In this document: positions 1-11,437 of the stretch, piece after piece
Layout of the letters: each line of letters starts with the position of its first letter
How positions within the stretch are numbered: the stretch's first letter is position 1
From: Coprinus comatus
Taxonomy: Eukaryota > Basidiomycota > Agaricomycetes > Agaricales > Agaricaceae
Length of the DNA: 64,000 nt
Assembly (NCBI GenBank): GCA_034638255.1
Contig: JAWPGT010000003.1
Span: 1,364,001 to 1,428,000 of the forward strand
Direction of reading: 5' to 3'
The notes under the pieces: generated by a model
Seen by the model: the letters and a program-made list of their open reading frames with translations, nothing else
Database searches by the model: none
What the model was told of the DNA's origin: nothing
Made by a program: the position numbers and the translations under genes

Positions 1-1873
1 CTCTCATTATCTTACCTTACGGTTTCAGATGATGCAGATCTTCCTCATACGACTACACCAAAATTCATTTCAATCGCAAACGAAGGACATGGAAACGGAA
101 ACGAATTTAACAACACTATCTCAACCAATACCTCAACTAGACGCTCACACACATACCCAACACACGAGGAATCCACACCCAACACACGTGCCTCTGTCAC
201 ATCCTGGACTTCATCATCGTCATCATCATCATCAACTCCATCAACTCACCACGGCCTCGAGGCATTAACCCTCGATTTCGTCAATTTTGGATATCTCGGA
301 TATTGGTTATTCAATCCTTCTCAATCTCCACAATCCCCCTCGCCTATCAATTTTAATAATATTCGAGAACTACGAATCGCTAAATCTGCTGATCCGGTTA
401 TTGTTGAACAGATTTTGTTTTCGATTGGTGGTTCACTTGAACATCTTCATTTGAAACTTGGTTCTTGGGATGGTGAGTGTGTATTATTATTATTATTATT
501 ATTGCAACTCGAAAAGAAAGATATACTAATGCTTGGCTAAGTACTTTCGTTTGATTTAAGACATAACACCAATCTTAAATCATTGAGATTAACATTGGAA
601 GAAGCTGATACTGCTATCAGTTGGTGTATCAGTTTATTATCATCACTTTCAACTCCTTCTTTCTCGAAATCAACATCGACGTCGGGATTTCGATATGGTT
701 TTAATGAACATACACTCCAATTAACTCATATCTCACTTGAATTCTGGATGGATCCCAAACGATTATTAAATTCTTCTTCTCTTTCATCAACATCCTCTTA
801 TCCTAATCCTAATTCTAATTCTACGACAACATCGACATCATTACATTCATTTTCATCCATCCCATTCTTAACAACACCAATACCACCACCTTCATCTTCA
901 TACCCAAATTCTTCCTCATCATCATCTTCATCATCATTTTACCACCTTCGCCGTCATAGAGCTCATTCCTATTCACCTGGGATCAAAAATAACTTGACTC
1001 GATATCGATCTCAATCTCAATCCCAATCCCAATCTCAGTTACCTTTACCAATGTCTTCACCTTCAATAATAACTAGTACTTCTTCCTCCTCCTCCTCCTC
1101 CTCCTCTTCCTCGTCATCATCATCAACAACTTCATCATTATCATCATCATCATCTTCCCCCTCAACTTCAGCTTCCTCTTCCTCTTCCTCTTCCCCCTCT
1201 TTAACTCCAATGTCTACCACGTCTCATCATCAACAACATCGTCACTAATAACACTTCAACAAATAATCTCATTACTTAAAAGTCCAATTCAACAAATTGA
1301 CATAGGGTTATTTGCGTTACCTTCTAATCAGATTTTATTAGAGTTAAGGAGGTTTTAAGTGGAATTGGTGGAGGTATTAGTGGAGGTTGTGAAGGAGGAG
1401 TTAAATGTGAATGTGGGAGGGACGAAGATGAAGAAGAGAAGAAGAGGAAGAGGACGGAGAAAAAGAAGAAGAAGAGGAAGTGAGGAAGAGGAAGAGGACG
1501 AAGGAAGTGAAGAGGAAGAAGATGATGATGAGGAAAATGAAAGATATGAATATGATCAAGTAGAATGGGAAAGTGAATTGGAAGGAAGTACAATACAAAT
1601 GTTAGAAGAAGAAGGAGAAAGAGAAGAATCAAAACTCGTACTCAAACCCAAACCCAAACCCAAACCCAAATCCTAACTCAACCTACGACCACATCCACAT
1701 CCACATCTACATCTACATCTACAATTCCAACTCAAACCATATCTATGACCACAATAGGAAACGAAGAAGATCAAGGGATAGTAAGAGTATATCAATTAGG
1801 TTTAAAAAGTCAACGTCAACGTTCGTTTATTGGAAGAATTGGAGGACCTAGATTAAGATCATTCGAATCTTGA
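1..1873 (+). pseudogene. Serine-rich leucine-rich-repeat-like gene, 5' end outside window
   Basis: Open translation runs in from the left edge. From about 250 it reads as leucine-rich repeats (EALTLDFVNFGYLGYWLF, then LRIAKSADP and SLEHLHLKLGSWD). A likely intron starts at GTGAGT near 472 and ends at an AG near 560. LRR-like text resumes (LKSLRLTLEEADTAISW, LTHISLEFWMDP), passes through long Ser/Thr/Gln runs (about 770-1235), then LRR-like text (IISLLKSPIQQIDIGLFALP), a Glu/Lys/Arg-rich stretch (1380-1676) and a basic tail ending at TGA 1871-1873. These pieces lie in different frames, and the intron phase does not fit the next segment. It is therefore either a gene damaged by microsatellite slippage or one with introns I cannot place. 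The pattern suits the F-box/LRR families expanded in agaricomycetes, but no F-box is visible. Function unknown. Confidence 0.4.
1078..1200. repeat. TCC/TCA trinucleotide low-complexity tract
   Basis: Runs of TCC and TCA encode a polyserine segment in one frame and poly-Glu/Asp on the opposite strand. A pure TTA/ATT microsatellite lies at about 483-503 inside the putative intron of the same gene. These tracts generate long meaningless ORFs on both strands. Confidence 0.85.
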
Positions 1874-2604
1874 TTTCTTTTTTGTTTTTGTTTTTTGTTT
1901 TTGTTCCCGCAACACACTTCTCAATTCCTACCGGAGTCCCCCCCATTATGCATACTTTTTTTTTTTTAAACTGTTAATTGTACAAAGTACAGCGCCTTCC
2001 TTAGTTACTTACTTACCTGGTTGCTTATGAGGTATCAGTATCCAAAATCCAATAGCTTTCTGTTGTATTCACTATGGGATAATATTCAAACAATAATGGT
2101 ACTGGATGAAGCGGAAATATGAGCGGAAGTGTAAACCACTACTTGGTACATACACTAGCAGGCTAACTTAAGCGTGCTGCGTAACAGTTTTCTCGCTCCC
2201 ATAGCATCTGGTTTTCCAGACGGCGGCAGCTGATGGAAAGTTTAGGAATGTAGAAACTTATTTTGAAACTCATGCAATCACCGCGCGTGAGAACCACATT
2301 GTTAAACGCAGGTTAAACGTTAAACGTGGTAAAGTAGATAGATTGGAAATCGATTCAACAATACGAAGGACATTTGGGGAAATGCCGTAAGATTTCTCAA
2401 AAGTCCACCAAAAATGAAATAAGGTCGAAATAAGGTACGTAGTAATACTGTCTTTCTCTTCACACAGGACACCCATACTGCCTCGTTGTCGTAAGTCCAG
2501 GTTCTACTAGGCGCACATTCAAATTATAGATACAGCACTACGTACGTAGAGCCTAGAGGGAATATTATAATACAATTTTTGATACAGACTCGAATATCTG
2601 GAAC
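1874..2604. other. Intergenic, nothing recognised
   Basis: Contains T-rich runs just after the upstream stop (1878-1910 and 1960-1970). I see no coding signal or repeat shared with the rest of the window. Confidence 0.5.
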
Positions 2605-5169
2605 TTAATACTCCATTACTCTAGCTAGACTCAGCTTCTTCGGATGCAAGCCGTTGTCGCTTACTGTCATATTCCTCCTGACGGGAGGGCGGTACACATC
2701 AGCAACATCTCTTACTAGCAGAGACAATGTTCTTACCTTAGGAATGGGAGCTGCTCGCTTAGACCCACAATCTGTCCCAACCCGGTAACCAGTAATTGAC
2801 AGATCTGGAATTTGTGAAGTTGAATCAGGTATCCGTGGACTGGGACAAATTTGCCAATTCATAAATTCTTTATCTTTGTTCTCGAGCAGGAAATCCACAA
2901 GTAGGCGCTGCATGGCCTCATTGAAATACTCGGGATCGCTTCGTGGGTCTGACTCGTCCATCCAATAGATATCAGTTCGGATGACACGTGCCATGGCCTG
3001 CACCAACGGAACAACAGGAGCATAAAAAGAGTGACAGAATTGAGAGTCCCCATTTACGATGCTAGCAATCAGAGAAGTTCGCTTCTTGGCATTCCCTCTG
3101 AATTGTTGAAAGAAATCCAACTCGATAGGCTCGTCTGTTTCGTTTGTAGCATTGGGTCGTGCCCTCGCGATCCAATATAGAATAAGCCAAAAGACAGACT
3201 CGGCATCATGGTGCAACTCATGCCTCCATCGTTTTGACGCAGCTACTCCTGATTCTGGGTATATTGTTTCTCGATGTGGTCTGGAAGGTTCACTGCCTGG
3301 AAATTGTTTCAATCGGTCAGGATGACACATAGAGTATACTGCAGGACTAGGAGGTATTGGGGCTACTCCTTGGCCAAAATCAGCAATTGGAACAGGCCCG
3401 CCCATCTGGACAGCGCGAGCAATAAACATCGGTGTTCCCTGTTCATAAAATGAGTCAAATGTAACACAGAAAAACGAATATCGGCGTACCGTTCTGTCAG
3501 CTCTGTCCTTACCATCTTGATTCTTGCTGAGAATTTCCCCATGACCAAAATCGATGAGAAGACTTGCGGTGTTTTCAGGGTCTGCGCTATTGTTGAGAGA
3601 ATTCAGTTTGATATTACTACTAGATAAACTGGGTTCACATACCTTTCACCGAGTAGCCGCTTAATGAAGGTTATGGGTCCATTCATTTCAACCGCGGGCA
3701 TCTCTGCGGGTGTTGGAGGGGTCGACACCTCTGTAAAATACAAGAGGTTGCCTTTACTGATATCACGGTGGAGGACTTGGCGATGTTTACGTAGATATCG
3801 TAAAACTAAAGGAACATTAGTGCAAGGCAACTCAACCAGGATAAGAACTTTACCCTCCAAAAGGTCATAACAATGCCTCATCATCTGTCCGACGGTCGGG
3901 ATAGTAGAGAACGGCCGCCCCATTCGATCGAGACCTAGTACATGGACCTCCCGAAGGTTTTCACAACCCTCGATGGTTGGAAGTTTGATAGTTTCACGAT
4001 ACATGGCTGCTACAACGCCAGGGACAGGTTTTGGTGAGTGGATATGAGAGAGGATTGAATATTCATCGAAACGAAGGTCATTCCGACATAGTTGAAACTT
4101 GAGCACGGGCAAGGGCTTCCCACAGACCTTGATCTTGGAATTTTGGTTACAGAGGACGTGAGTCCGAGTACCAAACGGGCTACTGGAATATTCCAGCCTG
4201 AAGTCGGGGGATTCATTCGGTTGTACGTTGCCATCTTCAGCCTTGATCCGGAGGGTGTAGGTCAACGTTTTGTCATTGGGATTGAAGTGATGTCCGACAA
4301 AAGCAGAGTTACGGAAATCCCGGGGATCATATAGGCGATAAATAAATGCTAGAAATACCTTTTCTAGATCAACATCATCCCATGAGAGATTCAACATGCA
4401 TATACCGGTCCCAGCGACAGCCAACAATAATGTAATTGCCTGCTCACTGTTACTGACCAGTATCCCTTGACCAACGTGGAGGTCAGGTCTTGCGAGCATG
4501 AGGTAATATAGATACGACTGGGCCTGGCGAAGCTGTGCTGCTGCGCTCTTGTCTTTTGAGGCTACTTCGCCAACCAGTTGTATCAATGACCAATGGGTAA
4601 CTGACGTATCTCCAATCCAAACCCGAGCAGCAATCAGGTCTGGTTTACACTGTGTGTTGACGACATGGCACACTGGCGTGGCAGTTCCTGTGTGTTTGAA
4701 CTGAATCAAGTCGTCCCTGGTCAAGCCTAGGAATTGGTGAACATTTGAGGAGTAAACTTGAGATATTAATTGAATAAGGCTTACTGTCCTGGATTACTTT
4801 TGACATCGCATTGGCGTAATCAACAAAGTCACCACTATAGGCACGGTAGGGCCGTGATGGAAACACTACATTGCTGGGGACTTCGCCTAGGATCTTGAGA
4901 AAATCCTTTGCATTAGTATACTCAACTGTTGTGCCCATATCAGCAAACATTTGGAGTTCGTCACGAACGTGGAGGGCAAAGGGAGCCTCCACTTTCTTTA
5001 TGGGGGATGAAGGGCCAATGGAGACTGGTGGTGGGGTTTGGGGTAGAGTTTCTGACATCGTGATGGGTGATGATGATTTGGTATGATCAGGGGTAACCAC
5101 CGGAGCAAAATCAACCCCCCCCAGGGGGCGGTCTTCCGAACAAGTCGCCACGACAAACCCTCCCATCAA
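2605..5169 (-). CDS. FunK1-type protein kinase (fungal expansion)
   Basis: Protein kinase-like fold of the FunK1 family, which is expanded in agaricomycetes. Proposed exons are 5169-4795, 4726-3643, 3586-3513 and 3438-2605, joined by GT-AG introns. The true start may be the later Met of MSETLPQTPP near 5058. Visible kinase motifs are HRDISKGNL (catalytic loop, end of exon 2), LIDFGHG (DFG, exon 3), GTPMFIARAV (P+1 loop, start of exon 4) and HELHHDAESVFWLILYW (the His-Asp-x-Glu segment typical of the family). Total length of about 730 codons is normal for FunK1. Exons 1-3 join in phase, but the exon 3/exon 4 junction is out by one base, so there is either a single-base frameshift or a boundary I misplaced. 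The substrate is unknown. The neighbouring DNA is transposon-rich, typical for FunK1 loci. Confidence 0.85.
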
Positions 5170-5314
5170 TTTTAAGGGTTTTTTCCTTATTTGGACGGGA
5201 AATTTGGGTCAGGGAGAGCCAGTCACCAGCCAGTCACATCAAGGTCACATCAAGGTCACACAGATAATCAATGATAATGCATTGATAAGTAACATTGTAC
5301 TAGCTACTAGTAGT

Positions 5315-5476
5315 CTACACATTTCCTTGTTTTGAACGTTTAGCAGTAGCTTGATTCTCCATCTCCGATAAAGTCTTTGTCTGAGCTCTCTTGTTCTTTT
5401 TTAGTTTCTCTTCGATGACTTGTACCCCATCACTTTGAGGCAACTCAAAATCATCACGATAACTGTTTGTGTCCAT
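5315..5476 (-). CDS. Small basic ORF (53 aa), unrecognised
   Basis: ATG at 5474-5476 and TAG at 5315-5317 give 53 residues beginning MDTNSYRDDFELPQSDG. The C-terminal half is Lys/Arg-rich (KLKKNKRAQTK, AKRSKQ) and resembles a bipartite nuclear localisation signal. It lies 146 bp upstream of the kinase on the same strand, so it could be an independent small gene, an upstream ORF or a leftover terminal exon. No function assigned. Confidence 0.3.
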   Translation of the reverse strand: MDTNSYRDDFELPQSDGVQVIEEKLKKNKRAQTKTLSEMENQATAKRSKQGNV

Positions 5477-5788
5477 TATAGGAGTTACAATATTAGGCTA
5501 AGGTACTTTAATCAGTATTAAGTTTGTAAAAAACAGACAAGTAAAAGATCTCACCTCACTCGAAGACAGAAAACGAGAGTGAGGTGCTCAGTTGAATGAG
5601 TATAGTTTATATATGAAAAACACCTCTGATTCAGTGTCCGAATCATGTCTACTAGACGAAAGAAATCATGTAAATAATAAAGAAAAATGTCTGTGTCTGA
5701 AACTCAGTGAAGATTACAAAGAAAACATCATCCTATTGTTCCCTCATCACCATCATGCATATCACCCATCTACCCTTAGATCACCTAC

Positions 5789-6153
5789 TGTAAGGGGACC
5801 TTCCTCACCGACCCTTACACCGACACACCGACTACCAACCGATCCTCCAATGTTCTGACTTCCATTGGAACACCTCCTGACTTCGCACTTTCATGACTTG
5901 CCCCCTCACATGACTCATCCCCCATTGTTCCCATTGTCCATGTTACAACATCCCTCTGGACAATAGCTGGCGTCTCTGTTGGTATAGTAGTATATATTGT
6001 GTGCAGCCTGTGCAAGTGAATCCCCAACTCTTTCTCTTTGGATTCCTCACTAGGTATGTTGTATCTGTTCTGTAATATGTTTCCGATCAAATATAACTTT
6101 GGATTCCTTGCTAGTTGTCAGGCCGTTCGTCGCCGATGTGAGTCGCCCTTACA
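5789..6153 (+). mobile_element. Solo LTR, family C (TSD CCTAC)
   Basis: Begins TGTAAGGGGACC, ends CGCCCTTACA, and is flanked by the 5-bp direct repeat CCTAC (5784-5788 and 6154-6158). Related copies lie at 55341-55644 and, inverted, at 59191-59554. The 55341 copy lacks about 60 bp that here sit between two near-identical GGATTCCT-CTAG words, so that copy probably lost them by recombination between short direct repeats. Confidence 0.93.
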
Positions 6154-6473
6154 CCTACCATCTGGTTCTGACTCAGTGCATATTTGTTATACCAATATCC
6201 ATTACATTAATTCCCAACAAGACCTCTTCCTTCTTCATGATATGCATGTCCACTGCCATCTGACCGGGTATTTCTGGTAAGCTAGAGCATCCATTGTCAT
6301 AATCTGATTGATCTATAAGCTCATGTTCTGGAATAATATGCATAGCTGCATTGTACTTCCAGACTGCCTGTCATGAGCCAGTGAGGGTTGTGGGGCATAG
6401 TTGGCATATTATTGGGACATTTGTACAAGGGATTTTATGAGAACCTTGACTTGCTGATTTGTAACTCCACTTT

Positions 6474-6996
6474 TGTTATGGTTTCATATTTATCATGACT
6501 AATCATTAGAACTAATGATGGATGATAGTGTACTTCCTCTTATCTGTTTCACATAGCCTTGGACTGATGTTTCATATAGCCTCAGACTAGTAGTTTCTAC
6601 AGACTTCCACTTGCTGTTTTACTCATTGTTTCAGCTGTAGATAGTTTCACTCTCCTATCTCACATGTATCATACACAGCCTACAACCTGTACTTGTAGTT
6701 GTATAAATACATGGACAGCAACAGAGATTAAGCTTCAGCTTAATACTCTCTCTTGTTTGTTCTCTATCTTGCTCATTCCCCTCTGCTTGATAACCCTAGA
6801 ACTTGGAGTCAGCTCTAACTCTTATACAAACGGCTTACTAGTAAGGAACACCTGTGATCTACAGTCTGAGTACTGTGGAGGTCATCCCCTAAAAGTAGTC
6901 TCAGTAAGAGTAGACGTTCTCTTCCTACAAGCACCTTGAAGAGGTCCATCGTAGCATTGTCTATACCGAAACAGAGGTATAGGCAAGATTATAACA
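6474..6996 (+). mobile_element. LTR, family D, copy 1
   Basis: Starts TGTTATGGTTTC and ends GATTATAACA. It is nearly identical to 10533-11055, including the TATAAATA box and the hairpin ATTAAGCT-TC-AGCTTAAT. Flanks (ACTTT left, TTAAT right) are not a duplication, so this is a solo LTR with altered flanks or an end of a rearranged element. No primer site follows it. Confidence 0.8.
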
Positions 6997-7304
6997 TTAA
7001 TTAGTACATTGTTAGAAATTAATTGACTTGAGATATGATAATAAGAGTAGATATACCTCATTTGTGACTTGATCAAGATTTCCTTCTTTATTACCCTGGA
7101 ATGCGTATAGAATATGACTCCCCACATGTTGGTGCATTGTAGATAGTAGTACATTAGTACCACAGATAAAACACTGCACCAATGATGTACCTTGAAGCCT
7201 TTTTGGAATGATATCTGATTGAACATGATGAACCACAAAACCAGATTTATCTAGACCCAAATATCATCACATCATTAACTTTCTTACTTTTATACATTTG
7301 GGCT

Positions 7305-7912
7305 TGTTAAATACTGAAAATACCAAGTGGTGTGACCCTTGGCTTCAGCATGTGTGCTGCACCTCTGGAATTTGTATAAGGTCAATTTACAAATTTCTGG
7401 GAGACTTCTGGCAGAGTTTCCAGAAGACTGGAAAAGTATGAGTGCAGATAGTTAAGATGAATCAGTAGTTCAAGAGTATATCAGGTCGATTCTAAAACTG
7501 AGGAAATACAAGAATAGCAGTGAACTATTTATATGAAATGCCATAATGAATATAAAAGGTAATAAGGAATAATGGAAATCCAAATCAACAATGAAATACA
7601 AATGGAGGTAGATAAAACAGAAGATAGAAAGTAATGGCATAATATTGGAGAATTAAGAAGCATAGAAAACACATGGAAATGTCAAACAAAACTGAATAGA
7701 ATTGATAACCGAAGAATAAAGCAAGATAAGAAAACCTGGAATTTCCAGAGGATGGAAAAGCCCCTTTGAATAAATAATAAACAATGGAACTTCTGGAAAT
7801 TAGGAAATTAGGAAGATCAGAAATCTGGAGATTTGATATCTAATCGGAAATGTGATATGTGAACTTGGCAGAATTCAGGGCTAGTGGTCATGTGATAGAA
7901 CAGAATATGACA
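7305..7912 (-). mobile_element. Solo LTR of the gypsy-2 family (TSD GGGCT)
   Basis: Reverse complement of the gypsy-2 LTR (compare 47020-47626). Plus-strand termini are TGTTAAATACTG and GAATATGACA, with GGGCT repeated at 7300-7304 and 7913-7917. It lies inside the broken zinc-finger gene. It has lost the family's frequent CCGG/TCCGG words by C-to-T or G-to-A changes, so it looks older than the full element. Confidence 0.92.
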
Positions 7913-8354
7913 GGGCTAGACTTACTGTCATGATTTGTTTGGTATGGAAAAGATGGTGTTTCAATAATTGTTGGGATTATTTGATATACTTGTAGCAAAC
8001 TATCTGTTTTTGCTACAAGCTGTTCCTAAAGATGGTTTATCCTCGCATCAAGCTCATCTTGATAGAAACACCATTGTAGCCTTTCATGTGCTTTGACTTG
8101 ACTATGAGTTATGATGTCTGCAGAAACTGGTAGTACCATATAGGATGGTATTTTGAGTGTGTAGTTTGAGCAATTAGACCTCTTGATATTAATGTTTCCA
8201 TCAACTGGTACATGATTTCGAGACCATTCCCAAGGATCAGGTACAAGAGCAGATGGAGAAATATGAAGTATCTGTGACAAAACAAAGATTTGTGATTCTG
8301 GTGATTCCAGCTCAATAAGTATTGCCATTGTGGTTGTATGTTTTTCTTTACAAT

Positions 8355-9430
8355 TGTTATGAACATTAGTACTTCACCTGACTACTTCACCCAAGTTGTT
8401 ACAAGCCCACCCAATCCACCAGCCCACACTACTACTACAGAAGAAGATCTGTTCGCCATCTTTCCCGAGCTCATTCCCCAAGATGACTCTGTCATAGATG
8501 ACATTGTATGATGAAGAGACTCCAAGCCCCACTGTGGTCTACAAGACACCACTATGACCTAACATTGAACTAAGTATAAGTTTCCATTTATACTTAGAAG
8601 GTTACATTTCTCTGGCCCCAGTATTACTTATCAGTTTCATCATTTTACTCCTGTTGACTAATCTTTCATTGTATATGGAGTAAATAGTCCCCGACCCTGA
8701 TGTCTCACCTACTCCTGTTGACAGTTCTAGCATTGTGTATGGAGTAGATTATAAAGCAATGATGAGTATTAGGATATAATTAGTCAGTAGCTATTATTAG
8801 GTACATTCCTGGAATAGTATAAATACTCAATGTAGTAGATGATTAAAGCCCTAAGCTTTAATCTCTTCTGTTGTATCCCTTATACATTTGTCTCCATACC
8901 CTTTGGTCACTAGAGAGAAAGGCCTTTGGATTGCAGCAAGTGTTTATTGAATGCATGTTCCTACACAACTGCACTCTAGCGTTTAAGTTCCAGGAGTGTT
9001 CAGCTTAACGGTTCATGGTCATAACACAAGTTCCCAAGATTCCTCCTGAATCTTTAAATAACTGAACTATAATTAGTGTACTTATCTTTAGTGTATTTAT
9101 TTTCTCTTTGTTTCTCTTCATACTCATCTCATCCTTGCCTCTTACTTGTTTCATAGCTACTTCTTATGTGTTTCACTTCTGTTACAAGTATTAGTAGGAG
9201 TAGGACTCACTTACATGTTTCATCTATAGTTTCACCTATTATTGGACTCCTCATAGATAGTATAAATAGTTGCTTGTATTAGCCCTTGAAGCCCCAAGCT
9301 TCAAGTTGGTTAATTTCTAATCTATTTGTATTACAACCTTCTGCCTGAACACCAGGACAGTAGTTCTACTTATAGAGATTGAATGTCTATCTCAAGCTGC
9401 CACTGTGCACAAGAGATTAGGATTATAACA
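8355..9430 (+). mobile_element. Solo LTR, family E (TSD ACAAT), itself interrupted
   Basis: Starts TGTTATGAACAT, ends GATTATAACA, flanked by ACAAT at 8350-8354 and 9431-9435. Removing the nested LTR (8397-9026 plus one TSD copy) leaves about 440 bp. A TATAAATA box lies at 9261-9268 and the hairpin CTTGAAGC-CCCAA-GCTTCAAG at 9285-9305. The first bases read as an open peptide (VMNISTSPDYF...N, stop) matching the LTR at 11805-12235. It sits close to a likely splice donor of the minus-strand zinc-finger gene, probably within an intron. Confidence 0.9.
8397..9026 (+). mobile_element. Nested solo LTR of the gypsy-1 family (TSD CAAGT)
   Basis: Starts TGTTACAAGCCC and ends GGTCATAACA, with CAAGT at 8392-8396 and 9027-9031. 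It aligns along its whole length with the gypsy-1 LTRs at 27032-27667 and 34697-35332 but is clearly more diverged. Its first 36 codons still read VTSPPNPPAHTTTTEEDL and so on without a stop until TGA, mostly through synonymous differences. Confidence 0.94.
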
Positions 9431-10532
9431 ACAATGTAAAAATCCCTATACCTCTATTACTGCAAGAGCTATTTGATTCCCAGTATGAAGCAAAGTTATG
9501 CCAAGGTTGGTGCACTTCATGATACTCTTTCTATCAAGTTCATCTTCATCTACCAATTGACATCCATTTTCCTCCAAGTCTACACTAGTATCTTTTGATT
9601 TGCATAGTAGACTATGTATTGTAACCTCTCTGACTTGCAAAGTACATATTAGGGCTTTCCTCCAGTTTGTACTTGCAATATTAGATATAACAGAATCAAT
9701 TGATACATTAACTCCATCTAATAAGAGGGTTTTAGGAACTTGATATACTGTATTGTTGTCCAGACTATCTTGTTCTAAATCAAAATCATCATCTTCAGGA
9801 GCATCAGCAAAGATAAGTGGAGCATCATTGCTAATGTCTGAGCTAACTTCCCAATTACTTCTAGCAGTATCTGAAGGTAAGAGTTGTTGAGTAGATGGGG
9901 GAGTTTGGGGCAGATGATGCAAATTTGTAGCAACTGGGAATAATGTCCAACCTCAGTGGGAAGCTCTTGAGCACCTAGTTGATTATGATCATCTTCCATA
10001 CCATTATCCAGTATATCATTGTTACAACTTCCTGTAGCAGCTGTAAAAATTCTAATATAATTATCTCCACCTTTCAGTTATATTAAATCATAACCCTCTT
10101 TTTCAAATAATGATTCAAAGTTGCATTTCTGGGCTTTTTCTTCACCAAAGTATTTCTGAATCACATCTATAGCTTCTCTACACCCTTGAAACCATGTACC
10201 TTCCAAATCTACCATACCAACCATTGTATTTCCCAACCAAGACTTTGGGTTAATATGATCTACACCAATAGATGTATCTTTAATGTTGAGACAATGATGA
10301 CTGCTAACAAGTTCTGGGTTGTGTTTATAAATTGATCTGACTTGATGACAGATGCTGAGTTTCTTAGTTAACTGGAGAATATCAAAATTGTGACCATGAT
10401 CCAAGGTATGACTCTGGATCTAAACATGTTGTTGAACAAAGCAAATGACATGCTTGACAGAATTTGTTATCACCATCACTAGCAATTGTCCAAATTGGCC
10501 TAGTCAACTTTAATCCATATTCATGCTGATTC

Positions 10533-11055
10533 TGTTATGGTTTCATATTTATCATGACTAATCATTAGAATTAATAATGGATGATAGTGTACTTTCTCTT
10601 ACTTGTTTCACATAGCCTTGAACTACTGTTTCGTATAGCCTCGGACTAGTACCTTCTATGGACTTCCACTTGTCATTTCACTCACTGTTTCAGCTGTAGA
10701 TAGCTTCACTCTCCTGTCTCACATGTATCAAGCATAGCCTACAACCTGTACTTGTAGTTGTATAAATACATGGACAGCAACAGAGATTAAGCTTCAGCTT
10801 AATACTCTCTCTTGTTTGTTCTCTATCTTGCTCATTCCCCTCTGCTTGATAACCCTAGAACTTGGAGTCAGCTCTAACTCTTATACAAACGGCTTACTAG
10901 TAAGGAACACCTGTGATCTACAGTCTGAGTACTGTGGAGGTCATCCCCTAAAAGTAGTCTCAGTAAGAGTAGATGTTCTCTTCCTACAAGCACCTTGAAG
11001 AGGTCCATTATAACATTGTCTATACTGAAACAGAGGTATAGGCAAGATTATAACA
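10533..11055 (+). mobile_element. LTR, family D, copy 2, interpreted as a 5' LTR
   Basis: Near-identical partner of 6474-6996. A TATAAATA box is at 10761-10768. The predicted transcript start AGCTTAATAC (10796-10805) is complementary to GTATTAAGCT at 11058-11067, two bases after the LTR end. This marks it as a 5' LTR followed by internal sequence. The rest of that element is missing beyond about 11.8 kb. Confidence 0.8.
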
Positions 11056-11057
11056 TT

Positions 11058-11067
11058 GTATTAAGCT
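11058..11067 (+). promoter_or_regulatory. Predicted self-priming primer-binding site of family D
   Basis: GTATTAAGCT, two bases after the LTR end, is the exact complement of AGCTTAATAC at 10796-10805, 35 bp after the start of the LTR TATA box. This is the arrangement expected if reverse transcription is primed by the folded-back 5' end of the transcript. Confidence 0.6.
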
Positions 11068-11290
11068 ACAACTCGATGAATCCCTAACAAGGATATCTGT
11101 CATCGTCTTCCTCCACGAACCTCTAACCCAGGTCTCTGCACTTGTCACCCTCCCTAACCCAACTCTGTGCGAACTCCTAACCAGAGTCTCTACAAACCCT
11201 TTGCTTTTATTTCTTTGACAACTGCCTAACCCGCAACCATCATTATTTGGAAAATTAGCACAAACCCTCATGCATAGGATCAAGATCCGG

Positions 11291-11437
11291 GCTGATAACA
11301 CACCTCGCCGTCGAGCAGGACTACCTTAAGCAAGTAGTGGCTGATAACATACCTTGCCATCAAGCAGGTCTATCTTAAGCAAGTAGTGGCTGAGAACATA
11401 CCCTCTTAAAGAAGAAGGGCTGCCTTTAGCAAGTAGC
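11291..11437 (+). repeat. 49-bp tandem repeat, three units
   Basis: Units beginning GCTGATAACA or GCTGAGAACA start at 11291, 11340 and 11389. Each ends with AAGCAAGTAG, with the third more diverged. It lies in the leader of the family D fragment. Confidence 0.85.

Larger units (their letters stand above)
6180..10525 (-). pseudogene. Broken multi-exon gene with C-terminal zinc fingers, split by LTR insertions
   Basis: Minus-strand coding fragments read in one order. 10525-10078 has HEYGLKLTRPIWTIASDGDNKFCQAC and SWLGNTMVGMVDLEGTWFQG. 9999-9446 has an acidic EDDDFDLEQDSLDNN segment, then KTLLLDGVNVSIDSVISN and REVTIHSLLCKSKDTSVD. 8330-8026 has ILIELESPESQIF and HERLQWCFYQDELDARINHLW. 7260-7012 carries CFICGTNVLLSTMHQHVGSHIL, and 6460-6185 carries CTNVPIICQLC with VWKYNAAMHIIPEHE. 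The last two look like C2H2-type fingers seen near the C-termini of agaricomycete repeat-associated proteins. The gene is interrupted by LTRs at 6474-6996, 7305-7912 and 8355-9430, and abuts another at 10533. It also has frameshifts and an in-frame TGA at 6371-6373. The gene body is unrecognised; I infer a transposon-associated protein. Confidence 0.55.

Noticed and set aside
1035..1632. Minus-strand poly-Glu/Asp and Phe/Leu-rich ORFs
   Set aside because: Shadows of TCC/TCA and GAA/GAG low-complexity tracts on the plus strand.
6474..11055. Family D LTRs as the two ends of one 4.6-kb element
   Set aside because: Flanks do not form a TSD, the internal region is a broken minus-strand gene with other LTRs, and the primer site follows the right copy, not the left.
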